Source of the DNA: Acorus gramineus
Lineage: Eukaryota > Streptophyta > Magnoliopsida > Acorales > Acoraceae
DNA: 64,000 nt
Assembly: GCA_030737835.1 (NCBI GenBank)
Contig: CM060848.1
Coordinates: 16,144,804-16,208,803 of the forward strand
Reading direction: 5' to 3'
The notes below the pieces were generated by a model, which was given only the letters and a program-made list of their open reading frames with translations, did no database searches and was not told where the DNA came from. The translations under genes were made by a program, and so were the position numbers. This document shows, piece after piece, positions 36,206 to 50,300 of this stretch. Within the stretch, counting starts at the first letter, position 1. Each line of letters begins with the position of its first letter.

Positions 36206-39200
36206 TCATATTACACTACAGCACTGGTTGGTCTTCTTGGCTTGCTTGTAGAACAGCTGCCCAAAAAAGCACCACTTTATGTTAGAATCAAAGCATCTCC
36301 TATGAAGGTGCACATGAACAGCCATGCAAAGATGGACTAACAAATTTAAAATCCATTTTTTAATGTAATTGTTCCCATTCTTGAAAAACAACAGTGTAAA
36401 CCTCCAATAACAGGTTCTCTTCTTATTCTCATTTATATATCCTGTATGCAGCATTGCACAAAGATGGAAGGAGAGATCAAAATCAACGCTTGCACAAATA
36501 ATACCTGGGACGCTGCACTGAGATCTGAACTTTTCTCAACTAAACTGTCCAGCTTCTCTCCTCGAGCAAGGACACTGTCGATTGTCTGGTGCTGCATAAA
36601 GAAAATTGCACAAACAAATGAAACAAGCCAATTATGGTTCAGTTACAGGTTCTTTAAAAATATGGAGCTCAAGTAAACATGACTGCTACCAAAAAAAAAA
36701 AAAACACTTCAGATACCCATCCAGGGAAGTGGCCAGTTCTCATGAAGTCATTCACTCAATGAAATTAGTGAAAACAAATGAATGGCTGAAAGCAATGAAT
36801 TTTTTTATTTATTTTTTTGAGAGAGAGAGAGAAGGTAGATTCTTGCTACCACGATTTCATTAATAAATCGAAGTTACAAAGTCTTGGACAATGAAACAGA
36901 AATCACAAGGTTCAATATAAAGTTGATATAGATCAATCAGGTGATATTTGTGATTGACGCAAAGCTTAGATGCAGAGAATCAACACCAAAGTTGATGAAA
37001 AATTATGAAATACATAACTATCAGATATAACTATATAAAGTAATTACAAACTCATTCATCCATATGAAAAGCTTGGTGTTTATTGAAATGATCAAAAATA
37101 ATATTTTATATACAGAAAAGAAGGAATCGTACTTTTTATTTGATGAAACGGAAGAAGGGTGAATAGAACAGAAAGTAAAAGAATCAAAGGCAAGAAACAC
37201 AACATCTCTGAAGTCCCTTAAAAGCAACAACTATTCTAACTGCCATAAGAATCCTTGATGATGCCTTGAATTCCCACAAGCACATCAGTCAAAGCTATTC
37301 AGTTGTACACTAACTATTCTGTCATGCAATTTATCCATAAGAGGGTGCAATTACTACCAGATTCCACAATCCACTAATAAGCACAGTGAAGGATACAGCA
37401 TGAAAGTGATAGGACACTGCACATGTACATATTGATGAGGGGCATGATACAGTCCAAAAGACTGGGTTCAAAGTTCAAACTTCAAACTCACTCTACGATA
37501 TAGTCAATATGCAATTTAAACACAAGTTACCAAACATAATGCAAAAGGAAATCAGCATAGTGAAATAAAAAGAATTACGTCATCAAGAAACTCTGTGTAT
37601 TCTACATCAAACTTACCAGGATGATTTTGGTTTCATCTAAATCTCTCTGAATTCTCATTAACTTGTCTGCCTCAGCAGGATCCTAAACAAAGAACACAAC
37701 AGCAAATATATAAGCACTCCATTTATGTGAAATGAATATAAAATCATATTAGCACGTTCAGATAGACATTACAAAGTTTTGTCAGAAATAAAAGTGTTTC
37801 ATGCAGAAAACATTTGCTGAAGATGTCTGCATAGCCATAAAATGTTCAAAGTGATCAAATTTCAATGAAGAGAGAGAAAGCTAGCTGTGAGAAAGAAAGG
37901 ACAAAAATTTTAAATTATATTTAAAAAGTTAGGTCAAGAGCGTTTTTGGGATTATAGTTATGCGGAACTTTATATACTTTTAATTTTTGGAACACAAATA
38001 CTCGTAATCTACATTATAAATAACAATTATATTTTTATGACAAACAAATACAAACAAAGAATATTTTTGACAATTACGCAATAGAAAAATCATTTATGGA
38101 TATCAAAACAACATGAATATTGTTTACTTTTATTTTTAACAATTACAACGAATATGTTTATTATTTATCAGAAAAGTTAAAATTTATAAAAAAGACAGGA
38201 CAGGAAAAAGAAAAGGACAGGCAAAACTAGAATTTCATAGCATAAGAAAAAGATTAAAAAATTTATAAGCCATAGTACAACCTCTGATTAACAAGAAGCA
38301 AGAAGATAGGTGATACAGCATAACTACCTGAAATTTGCTCAAAGCTTCCTTCAAATATGGCCATGGTTGAGTAGAATCTGTCTGTGCTGTTTTCCAGGAA
38401 TCACCAAAATTCTTTTGATATTCATCTATAATCTATGTAATAGTTCAACTAACATGAGCCTTGTAGTGGAAAAGATAATCAAACAATTGTATAAAAGTAG
38501 AAGGCATGCACATTATACTCATGACCATCATGTAAAGTTCATAAAATGTATTTACCATGCCAGAATTGTAGTTTTCTTCAAAGCATGCCAATTCTAAATC
38601 GCACATTGGTAATTTTCAAAAATTTGATAAAAACACGTAATATAAATAAAACATCTGAAAAGGAATTCAGAAAAAATAAATCCTATTCTCAAAAAAACAT
38701 TCTCAAAAAAAACTATTACATAAACTTTTGCTAATCATGAATCCACTAAAAGATAAAAGCTCAACAACACAGATTAGACCAATATTACCTTTCTCGAGCA
38801 TAGAAGCATACATCTAGGCAAAACGTTATAAAAAGAAAACTTTTCTGTTGTATGTTTCTCCTCATTTTCATTCTTCCCTTGAAAAGAATTTGTATACACT
38901 TGAAAACACTTTTTGATTTGTGAATCCATTATAAATCCAGTTATAACAACGATATTGGAAAGGAATAGGAACAACCTTATTCCCACCCTATACCGCCCTA
39001 TCCACAGAGCTACAAAAGCAATGTTACCAGGATACGGGTATAGGCCTCATATTTGTGAAATCTCAAGGGAAATTTGAATTAAGATTGAGTTTCCTTCAAG
39101 AGAATCTTACCCAACCAGTGCTCCTAACAAAATGATGGATCTAATATTATTGAACAAACAAAACCAAGACCTAAAACACTACACAGCATCACAACAAAAA

Positions 39201-40794
39201 CTCTAATTTTATTTTATTTTTTCTTTTAAAAAAAAGCATCATAACAAAACTTACTGCCATTATTTTGCAGTCAACCAAATTCAATGTCACCAACCACATT
39301 GCTCTTCAGTCCTATTCGATTTATCATACTGCGGTTATCATCAGGATGTCTTTAATCTTGACTTTCATTCTGAATTTCTTTCATTATTGAGCACTACAAC
39401 TTATTCTTGTGGTGTGGAATTGTGTTTGTCGCAAACAGCTCCCACAATAAAGCCCATATTGCAGCAGATATTCAATGTTATATGTGCAAACAAAGCACAA
39501 ATAGGTAGATAATGATGCATAGCCCACAAAATGCACAATCACAACAAAAGAAAAACAATACATACCACGTACGAAGAGAGGGCAGGAAGAACCAGATAGC
39601 AGATTTTCACACCGATTATCAATCTCAATATTTCTCATGCATAAATAGTCAGATAAAATTAGCACATGCCATCCTTATCAGAAACAATTTTCAAAAGCAA
39701 GAGAAGCATCGGTTAAAGCTTTTCAAATCAAAGAAGTCATTGCCAAGATGCAAACAGTTACCAGTGATCAATATTTGGAGAACCATTCCCCACTACAGAA
39801 CAGAAAGTCTTGTCAACTAAAAATGCATTCAACAACCATATGATATAAGAGAAGAACATTTTTTCCACGCCACTAGTTATTACAAGTAGAACTTCATCTT
39901 TGCTGACCATTATCATCAAGTCATAGATAACAACTAATTTGGGTACAGACCCATAGCTCCATTGACAACTGTATATGCAACCAAGATATCATAGATCCAA
40001 ATGCAGGTTGCCCCAGAAAAGATTGTTATGATAACCAAAGAACATGAAAAAGATACCACTCAATAATAGATGCAGATGAAACTGATCACTCTAAAGTGGA
40101 AGGAAAAGATTAAGAGTGAAAACATACTCATAAAAAAAGAAGACAGGGAATACAAGAATATGTGAACAATTAAAAAAAGGAATTACGAGACACGAGCAAA
40201 CATAATCCTTGGACATGGATGACATGTAAGCCATGTGTTATTGTAGGAGAGGCAGTGATTGTATACACCAGAACAGCCTAATGAAGTTACCTTGTTGAGG
40301 AGGGAGAATGCACTGCGCATGGGATAGTGATCGTCCATTAACGCCAACACGCAGAGCCCATTCCTATTGTAAGCGTGGACCTTGTACTCTGAATTTTCCC
40401 CCAAAAACACACCCAAAATTTTTCAGATCTCCAAGAAAATCACAGCATTCAAACGTGTGTGTGGGATAGCTCAATTTCTATATAAGATCCAAATAAAATC
40501 CTACGATTTTTCCACGAGTCCCCTAATCCAGATAGTATAAAATCGGTAATTCCATTAGAAATTAAAGGCAAAACTACTTGAGTAGGGTTACGGACCTTCG
40601 TGTTGGACGGATTGACGCTGATTGAGGGGGGTGCGCTTGGCGACGGTGCGGCCGACGAAGAAGATGAATTCTTTGGCGCCGCCCTTCTGGAAGAACCCGA
40701 ACTGGCTCAAGTCCAACTCGCTCGCCAGCAACACCGGGTCCGATGCCGACTCCGGTCCCATGCTCTTCATCACCAGGATCGCCGTGATCTTCAT
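36206..40794 (-). CDS. YKT6: R-SNARE of the YKT6 family (longin SNARE)
   Basis: Membrane-fusion protein acting at ER-Golgi, Golgi and vacuolar steps. Six exons: 40596-40794, 40291-40388, 38328-38432, 37617-37682, 36505-36591, 36206-36256, joining in frame to 201 residues (family about 199). The N-terminal longin domain starts [11 protein letters not shown], with [11 protein letters not shown] and [12 protein letters not shown] (exons 1-2). The R-SNARE helix is in exons 4-6 (LDETKIIL, then the zero-layer Arg in [13 protein letters not shown]). The tail NQCCSVI is a prenylation CaaX box (CSVI) preceded by a palmitoylatable Cys, the usual lipid anchor of YKT6. Most plant copies I recall end CCxIL/CCTIL, so the final VI is slightly different. 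The ATG at 40794 is the only start that keeps the conserved MKIT beginning. Confidence 0.96.
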
Positions 40795-42552
40795 CTCCTT
40801 CTTCCTTCAATCGATCCAATCGATAGATCCCGCAAAAACCAAGATCAACGACACAATCAAAATCTCTCTCACCTCCTCTCGCTCTGTCCACGAATGGATC
40901 GAGACAGGAGAAAAGAATAGAATTGGGAAAATAATAAGATTAATAAGAATAGTGGGATGGGGAGGGAATCATTGGCGACAAAGCAAAAAGGGAAAGTAGG
41001 TCTGAACCATGCAACCCAGGGTCAGCGGTGGTGAAGTGCCTACCACGTCTCTCAGCCGTTGCTTTTTCCTTGATGGGTTCAGGACCATATCCGGACCGTC
41101 CATGCATAGGATCTCTCGGCTCTCCTGTTCGGTAAACGACGCCCGAGAGACCACAGAAAACTTGGCGGCTAAGGTTAGTGGGATCCGGCCCATGTACAGG
41201 GGCAGTCCGCTCCGCATTACCCGATTATAAAAAGGATTATCCCCACTGCTCAAAATTTTAGGACTAATTTGACACCAGGCTGTGGATTCATAATTGGAAG
41301 CTGGATTAATTTTAATTTTTTCCTTGAAATCTGTGTTTTGAAAAACTCAAAAATATTGTTTTTTTGTCGGAATCGATTTTTTGAATTGAAAAGTAGCTTT
41401 CTCTGTCAAATATCAACTGTTTTGAAATATTGATTCCTGAATTAAAAAAAAAATATCCTAATAAAAGTCAAGGTCTAAAGTCATCTTAAAAAACAGCTTT
41501 ATTCAAAAAGCTACTTTTCAATCTGTGTTTCCAAAAGGAAAAATTGAAAGTAACTTTTTAATTAAGCTAGCTTTTTAGAATGCGTTTGGCAACACTTTTT
41601 AGCTTTCTGTTTAATTAAAAACGAAATCGCTTTAAAAAAAAGCGGAACTAAACGGGCCTTAATGTTTTTTTAATACCAAATGTGTTTGGAAAGGAAGGGT
41701 TGAAATAACTCTAATAGATTCAGAGTCGACAAATACAGTTTAGGGTGCGTTTGGATGTGAGGTTGAAATATTGAGATGCTTAAAATATTATGTTTCAAAT
41801 TCAGCTTTTAAAAAGCTATGTTTTATTAAATTTTCAACCACAAGATTTTTTTTGTCTAAAAATGAAAATTGTGGTTTGAAAAGTTAAACACTAAAAATGT
41901 GTTTTGATCTGAGTTTAAAATTTTTTAATTTTTTAAATACAAAATCTATCTAAGCTAATATCTAAATAAACCCTTAGTTTGATAGGAACCGAGTTGAGAA
42001 AATCAATTCCAGTTTGATTGAAAATCTGTTATTCGGGTGGCCAAAACTTTACGAAAAAAAAAAACAAGGGATCAACCGACTTACAGTCGAAACTTGTCAT
42101 TTAGTTGACCAAGGATGTGTTGAATGTTAACTGTAGAACCTGACAGTGTCTCTGTTGAACTGGATAGTCAGAATTATCCCTTATAATTATCCGTTTAACC
42201 TAACCTACTTTTGATAGATTATCCCCACTTTGACTGATAGTCAAATGGCAATCAAATGGCAAACACAAGTTTGACAGTCAAGTTGTTATTCCGAAAAGAA
42301 TATTTTAAACATTTAAATTATGCATTTATAATCTTGAATTATAAAAAATAATTAAGCATTACATATCAACAATGACGTCCACGAATGCATCCATTAAAAC
42401 AAAATGCATTGTTTTATACATTATAGTATTTAAACATATTGAGCAAACACCAGAATTGAAGCCTGCATACTTAGTTATGCAACGGTATGCATGATCAGTA
42501 TGTATTCAATGGGAGATGCGATGACTGTCACAACAACGACGATGTGGATTAG
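40795..42552. other. Intergenic DNA upstream of YKT6 with two MITE-like remnants
   Basis: The YKT6 promoter and leader side is about 40795-41250. A repeat at about 41440-41665 is the inverted sister of 27600-27800. At 41743-41978 the ends AGGGTGCGTTTGGATGT and, inverted, AGGGTTTATTTAGATAT suggest a small hAT-like MITE. No gene was seen. Confidence 0.45.
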
Positions 42553-44095
42553 TGTCACGGGGTCAAATTCCGTACTAGAAATTTTTCCCGTGCGGCACCG
42601 ATACCCGCACCGGTCAGCCTCGACACAACCCTCAGACACTCAGAGATTTACAGGAAACTCTCTTCCCAACCTTTCATTCAACTCTCAGAATACAAAGGAA
42701 ATGCCTCAAGGACTTGTGTATCCAGAAGGATCACACTTACACCCTTATATAGACTTGCCTCAGTCTACAGTTACAAAACTTAGCCCACGCAGGAGCTCAC
42801 TTGCCAGCAACTATCCATGTTCCCAGTCATTGGTTAGTTACGGCGGTTACATAACCGACACACTCTGCCCACAGTTGCGGCAGTTACATAACCGACCACA
42901 CCTTGCCCACTTTGCGTGCATCGTGTGCCACGTCGCCCCACGAGTTGCCCACGATCCTGCTTCACGCGTCCGAGACTCCGCTTGTTCTCGCTCGCGTGCT
43001 AAGTGGTCCGGCCAGTGTGGATGATGCATGCCACAACGTTGCCCACGCGCGCATCTCACCAACTTCCACGTCCAGTGCAACCGTCTGCCCTCGTAGCGCA
43101 TTAGACCGCGTAACCGGCGCGTCTAACTGCCTACTCTCGCATTACTTGCAACTGCCCGCGTTCGTGGTGAGCCCGCGTGTGCTACGTCATGTCCCGCATC
43201 ATGTAACCCACGTTCCCGCAAGTTTCGTGCAACCGCTCGCCCACTTTCCGATTGCGTCTCCACGTGTCCCACGTTGTGTCATGCACCACGCCTCGCTCAC
43301 GCTTCCGCACCTTGTGGTTGTGCCACGAGCCATTGTGCACTCATGCACCTAGTGCACACCTTGAGCGCCTCCGGTCACCCTGCCCGGATGCCCAATGGTT
43401 CTCCGACTTGTACGCCACGTACTGTGCGGATTCCCCTTCTGATTGAGTGATCTTGCGCATCACTCTTGCACGTCCCCACGTGCCCATGTCTGGCTTCTGC
43501 AGTCCAGTCCTTGCCCACGCCTGGTTCATGCACCCTTGTGTTTGCCCACGTCAGTTTCCCATGCACGTGTCAACCATCACGCATCTCCCCAACATTTCTT
43601 GCAAGGTCAGATCCCTTCTGAGTGTCCATGTGTCCCCCGAGTCGTCGCGCACTCGGTGCACATCTCGGGACACAACTGGCCATGCTGCATTGGTTTCCCC
43701 GAGTCCGTCCGGCAGATCCCATGAGAGTGCCCGGACCAGATGTCTGGCACTCCAGACATGTTACCCGACACTCCCGGTCAAGCTTCCCGATGCCCCTGGT
43801 CGAGTTATCCGATATTCTTGGATGAATTGCCTGATGCTCCCGTTCAAGGCTTCCGATGCTCCCGGTCTGTTGCCCGGCAACCCACGTCATTGCGCCCGTG
43901 GTGCCGGCTCATTTGGATCACGCTTCTCGGTCACGTCTCCGTGTATGACTAGGGTCCGTTCCAGCCATCCCCGCATGTCTCCGAGCCATGTACGCGTCCC
44001 ACTCTTCTTGGCATGTCTGCAAGCCATCGCGCACTTGCACACAAACATGCCTGGCCCGTGTCCCCTCCACGTGCCAAGAGTTTTAGGGTGTGACA
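42553..44095. mobile_element. Solo LTR of an LTR retrotransposon (1543 bp)
   Basis: It starts TGTCACGGGG and ends GGGTGTGACA, the TG...CA inverted tips of an LTR, and is flanked by the perfect 5-bp duplication ATTAG (42548-42552 and 44096-44100). It is much richer in GC than its surroundings. No internal region and no second LTR are present, so it is the usual product of recombination between two LTRs. Superfamily cannot be told from the LTR alone. The intact duplication argues against great age; a solo LTR cannot be dated by LTR pair divergence. Open frames within it are chance products of its composition. Confidence 0.9.
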
Positions 44096-44280
44096 ATTAG
44101 AGTTTATGAGAGGGTAGAAGAGAAAAGAAAAAAAAAATACAGAACTTAGTGAAAAAATGAATGGGTGGTGGGGTTGGATGTTGACAGAGAGTTTAATAAG
44201 GTGGTGGGGTAATTCATATCCTGATTAAAAAAAAAAAACTCAAGTTTTTGTAACTGCATCTCCTCTTCCCTTCCACGAGA

Positions 44281-44289
44281 AAACCCTAA
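44281..44289 (+). promoter_or_regulatory. Telo-box in the eIF3c promoter or leader
   Basis: AAACCCTAA, 94 bp before the start codon. This motif is known to be enriched near the transcription start of plant translation-machinery genes. A related AACCCTAA lies in intron 1 near 44430. Confidence 0.55.
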
Positions 44290-44382
44290 CGCTATCGATC
44301 GAAATTCCCAGGACGTCTAAAGAAAAAACGGCGACCTTCAGTCGATCTAATCGTTTTTGGTACTTTTAAAACAAAAGGAACC

Positions 44383-47300
44383 ATGTCTTCTCGATTCTGG
44401 AACAAGGTATTTTGCGTTCATTCCATCTAACCCTAATTGATCCTGCAAATCAATGGTCAAAGAAACAATACAAAATCACGTTGGGATCTATTGCAGGGGG
44501 AGGACACCGACTCCGAGGAGGAGGAGGAGGAGGAAGAGCTCTCCGACTTTGGCGGCGACGCGGAGGCAGGCGGCGAGCCGGCCGCGGCTGCGGCGACCGC
44601 GGGGAGCCGCTACCTTCAGGGGAACGCGAGCGACAGTGATGACTCGGACGAGCACCACCGCGTGGTCAAGTCGGCCAAGGACAAGAGGTACGAGGAGATG
44701 TCGGCGACGGTGGACCAGATGCGCAATGCCACGAAGATCAATGACTGGGTCTCCCTTGTTGAGTGCTTCGACAAGCTCAATAAGCAGCTCGAGAAGGTCT
44801 CCCGCGTCACCGAGACTTCCTCGGCGGACCATGCCCCGAAGCTCTACATCAAGGCCCTTGTCATGCTCGAGGACTTCCTCGCCGAGGCCCTCGCCAACAA
44901 GGAGGCCAAGAAGAAGATGAGCACCTCCAACGCCAAGGCCCTCAACTCCATGAAGCAGAAGCTGAAGAAGAACAATAAGCTCTACGAGAATCAAATCGCC
45001 CAGTATCGTGAGAAGCCAGAGTCCGAGGGCAACTCTGGTGAGAGCGAGCATGATGAGGAGTCCGATGATGAGTCTGAGGAGGTTGAGGAGGAGCCGGGGA
45101 TGGGCTCGGATGATGACGAGGATGGTTCAGCAAAGGGGGATGATGAGAGCAAGGGTGAGGGCGCCGGTGGCGTCTGGGAAAGGATGATGAGCAAGAAGGA
45201 CAGGTTGATGGACAAGCAGTTCATGAAGGATCCCAGCGAGATCACTTGGGACGTCATTGACAAGAAACTTAAAGAGATCGTAGCCTCACGTGGGAAGAAG
45301 GGAACTGATCGTGTCGAGCGCGTTGAGCAGCTGACATTTCTTACTCGCGTTGCAAAGACACCCGCGCAGAAGCTGATGATCCTGTTCAATGTCATCTCCG
45401 CGCAGTTTGACGTCAACCTGAACCTCAGCGGGCACATGCCTGTGCCCATCTGGAAGCGCTGTGCTCAGAACCTGCTCGCTGCCCTCGACATCCTTGTGCG
45501 CTACCCCAACATCACTGTCAGTGATTCAACTGAGCCTGATGAGAATGAGACCCAGAAGGGGGCAGACTGCAAGGACACCATTCATGTATGGGGTAACTTG
45601 GTCGCCTTCCTAGAAAGAATGGATTCTGAGTACTTCAAGAGCCTCCAGTGCATCGACCCCCACACTAAGGAGTATGTGGAGAGGCTCCAGGATGAGCCAA
45701 TATTTGTTGTCCTTGCGCAGAACATCCAGGCGTACCTGGAGCGTGTCGGGGACTTCCGGGCTGCTGCAAAGGTGGCACAGCGCCTGGTTGAACTCATCTA
45801 CTACAAGCCTCAGGAGGTCTATGACTCGATGAGGAAGCTGGCGGAGCTGAGCCCTGTTGAGGATGGGGCGGATTCAGAGGCAGGTGATGAATTTCGTGGT
45901 CCGGCAGCATTTGTTGTCATCCCTGAGCTAGTCCCTCGCAGCCCCACCTTTCCAGAGAGCAGCAGGGCTCTGATGGACATGCTAGTTTCGCTGATATATA
46001 GGTATGGAGATGAACGCACCAAGGCGCGGGCAATGCTGTGTGATATTTACCATCATGCCATACTGGATGAGTTCTCAATAGCGCGTGACTTGCTGCTGAT
46101 GAGCCACCTGCAGGATGGGGTGCAACACATGGATGTATCCACGCAGATCCTCTTCAACAGGGCGATGTCTCAGCTTGGGCTGTGTGCATTCAGGGTTGGA
46201 CTTATCACGGAGGCACACGGGTGTCTCTCTGAGCTGTATGCTGGTGGGAGGGTGAAGGAGCTGTTGGCGCAGGGAATGTTGCAGAATAGATACCATGAGA
46301 AGACCCCGGAGCAGGTACCTCTGGCTTGTTAGGTTACTCTTGACACAAGTTGTTCATATAGATTTGATGTCACATTTGTTTTTTAAGGCACAATGAGCAA
46401 TGTTAAAATACTAAGTTAATAGGACAAAATCCTGGGTTAGCAGTCATTTTGTGCATAAAAATGCCAAAGGTTAGGAATGCAACCAGCCTCAACCTTCTGA
46501 GCACCCTGCTATATGCGGGATATTGCAAGCAAGCTATCTTTAACAGTTGATGGTTATGGTGGATTTGTTGTCACTTCTGATTGTTTATGAGAATTTGTCT
46601 TACATGTGTTATTTCTCTATTATCCGTAGGTATGACTGGGTCTTTTGTGAAATTATTTATCATACATTCTGCGCAAACACTTTTTCTGAGTGTTTTGGTT
46701 TTAAGAGAAGTCCTGTTTTCCTTGGAATGCTATTTTGATTTTTTAAAATGTTGCTGCCAACAGGCTCCATTTTAGTCATGCACAAGAATGATTTTTTTTT
46801 TCTTCGTTTAGGGGTGGGGGTTCAAGTCAACATCACATTCTTTAGCCTTGGTTTATGTAGTGGATGCTACAAAGAATGTGTAACTTTAGAAATGACTGGC
46901 CTTTTTTATTCTGTAGATTTATATACCTACCACCTTATATCCAAGTCTGCTGTATGCACTTGCCAAACTCTGCCTGTGTGCATATGCACTTGTAAGACTT
47001 TGTGCAGCATATTTCTAAAAAAAAAAAAAAAACCTTGGGTAGCATATGCTTTTGAAACTAGATCTTATCATATGTCAACATCTTGCAGTTTGTTTTTTCT
47101 GATTTTGGTTCGAAGATATGTGAATTGTTCGTGTTTTAAGGTCTAATTTTGTGTTTTTAGTTTGGTAGATGTTACATGTGCTCATGTTCTTTACCACTTA
47201 AATGAGGATGAGAATAATTGTTACTTACGATAGGAATGCAGTTTCTGAAGGTATAAACCAATTCACTTCTATCTGTTGATGTGGCAGCTGTTGCCTTGAG

Positions 47301-50300
47301 CTAGCACCTAAAAATTCAAATGTAGCAATTCTGTCATTGAATCTGAAATTTGGACAACCTTGGAATTTTTCAATAGTAGTAGTTATTTAGTGGTCTTGGG
47401 TTCATATCACTCCTCCTCCTCTTCCCTCCTTTGTGAGTAAGTCTCTAGAGATTCTTGGTGGTTAAGAATTTCAAGAAAGGTCACTCTGTGAGAAGGCTGA
47501 CTCGCCATGTGGAGATGATTCGAGTGCTGCATGGCCTTTATTCAGATAAAAGACAGTCTGTGACTGTGTGTTGGTTGCTCCACTAAAATGTCCAAAATCA
47601 TTAATGTTACCAGAAGTTCATTATGTGTATCCTCTGCCAAGGGCATTGGAAGATACTCTTCATTGACATGCTTGTTTGGATGCGTAGTTTTATTTTGTGT
47701 CAGGTAGGGGGAGGTCTGTAGCCACTTGGCATGCCTTGGTATGTCATAGATTCTTCTGGTGAAAAGCTGAATATTGTTTGTTCACAAGAGCATCGGCAAA
47801 AATAGAAGAGAAATTCTCGTATATTCAGTTACTATTGAGATTCTGCTTTTAGTACAATTTTTAAATTATGGTCTCTTATTGGTTCTGGCATGGGCTTTCC
47901 ATATTTTTGTGGTAGTGGCCTTATGTAGCAACTGACAGTTTCTTAGACTGAATAGTGTTCCTTCGGCGGCATTTTTTACTTCCATTTGTAACAATATGCT
48001 ACAGTTTATCCCTCCATCTTGCATGTCTTATGTATTCCGAAAACAAAACATGTTCTGGATTTTTATGAACCATGAATTTAATTTGTGATATAATGCTGAT
48101 TTTCATTTATTTTAATGTGCAAACCATTAGTTTCATACAGTAGGAGCTCTTGTTGGTTAGAATTATCAGAGTGGTGGTTGCCTGCTTATCGTGGTTTTTT
48201 TGTGGCAGTGTTGATTGTTCTGAGTACTACGTGATATCATCTTAGCAGCACTTTATAGCAATATCATCAGTGCCATTTCCATATATGTTGTCTATTACCC
48301 TGATTAGAAGTCCTTCCCAAATATCTTTCTACGTGTCAGCATTTTTTTTGTGCTTGGGACGTGTCAGCATTTGTGGATTGGCTTGACATATGTTCAGCAC
48401 TTCTCTCTTGCTGGAACTCACTAGATAATATCTCCTTTCCTCTCCATCTCGATGTCACAAAGGCATGTATGTGCTATTGCACTCTGTGATCCATTAAATG
48501 CACACACCTCTATTTTTCTGCTATCCATCTCTGTATTCTCTAGTCAGACCATATTGGATACTATTTTACACCAGGCTGTGGATTCAGCCTTTGAGATAGA
48601 ACTGTTTAGTAAATTACGAAAACAAACTGATATTGCTATGTTTTTAAGATAAAATTGCTACTTAAACCCTCCTAAAAATGATATCTAAAAAATATATGGT
48701 AGTTGAGATTGTTATTATTAATTGTTAAATGATATTAGTTGATGACAAGAATTGTGAGTAGATCATTGGTACGAAACACAGGCCCTGTTTGACTTGTAAT
48801 GGATTGTGGAATACTGTAATGTGGATTTCTCATAGTGCAGGAAAATTTCTATTATGCATCTATGCTGGTGTTTGTTCTAATGTCACTTTCTTGTTTCCAC
48901 TATTAAAGAGAATACACTCGACCATAATTTGTGTGTTCTAGTAATATAAATCATTGGGTTTTAAGCTTTTGGTAACATTACATTATTTATTGTGAGATTT
49001 GATGTGGATAAATTTATCAACCTGGACAGAAATGCATGCTTTTTGCTCATACCTGTCCTTAAAACTGCTAGTATTCCAAGAGGCCTAACTTGTAAAGCTC
49101 GTAGGTTATTTATTTTGAATATGTATACTTGGTTTCAGGTCATGTGCTATTCTTTTATTGTTTCCTATGAAACTCTTAAACTTTGTATCATCTTCCCTTC
49201 CATTTTATCTAGTGAAAAACCTCTTTGAAGCTACAATGCAGAATTGGCTCACAGTTCTACCCCAAGTTTTATTTTACCAGGCATCCCTTTTCCTATTTGT
49301 CCTAGTTCAGTCATAATAGGCCAAGAATCATATTCAATCTTGGAAAGTCTAAAAAAGCTTAGAACGGAGAATAAGTCTATTTATTTCCTTGATGCATACC
49401 TAACTATGGATTTGTAGGCATTGATTTGTGAACTAAGCCCTTCTTGTATATCACATTAATGAACTGGCCCTCTGATACTCATTTGATGGTTTTTGCTATC
49501 ATCAGGAAAAGCTGGAGAGGCGGCGGCAAATGCCATACCACATGCATATAAACCTTGAGCTGCTTGAGGCTGTCCATCTGACTTGTGCCATGCTCCTTGA
49601 GGTGCCAAACATGGCAGCGAATACCCACGATGCGAAGCGCAAGATCATCAGCAAGACGTTCCGGAGGCTGCTCGACATGAACGAGCGTCAGACATTCACA
49701 GGACCACCTGAGAACGTCCGGGACCATGTCATGGCCGCAACAAGGGCCTTGAGCAAGGGAGACTACCAGAAGACTTTTGACGTGATCAAGTCCCTCGACA
49801 CCTGGAAACTCTTCAGGAACCGTGAGGGTGTGCTTGAGATGCTCAAGCTGAAGATCAAGGAGGAAGCGCTGAGGACCTACCTCTTCGCCTACTCATCAGG
49901 CTATGACTCACTCAGCTTGGACCAGCTGACGGCCATGTTTGACCTGTCGGAAGCCCACACCCACAGCATGGTGAGCAAAATGATGATTACAGAGGAGCTG
50001 CACGCGAGCTGGAACCAACCGACCCGCTGCATCATTTTCCATAATGTGGAGCACACTAGGCTGCAGGCCCTGGCGTTCCAGCTCACTGAGAAGCTCTCCA
50101 TCCTTGTTGATGCCAACGAGAGGGCGTTCGAGGCCAAGACAGGAGGCGGGTTGGAAGGGCTGCCACCCAGGAGGAGGGAGGGGCAGGACTACACAGGGGC
50201 TGCCTCCGGGAAGTGGCAGGAGGGATTTCAATCCTCACAGGGGAGGCAGGGAGGATACGGGGGGAGGGGGGGATATGGAGGAGGTAGGTTTTCTGGAAAT

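Noticed and set aside
42491-44100. Long open frames of 177 and 217 residues on + and several on -
   Set aside because: They lie within a GC-rich solo LTR and have repetitive Pro/Cys/His-rich composition in several frames at once, with no family resemblance.
44488-45051. 187-residue antisense frame (Leu-rich) opposite eIF3c
   Set aside because: It is the mirror of the Glu/Lys-rich eIF3c coding strand; an antisense shadow caused by codon composition.
48779-49000. MITE starting CAGGCCCTGTTTGACTTG in eIF3c intron 2
   Set aside because: One end resembles common MITE tips but no inverted partner or target duplication could be found.
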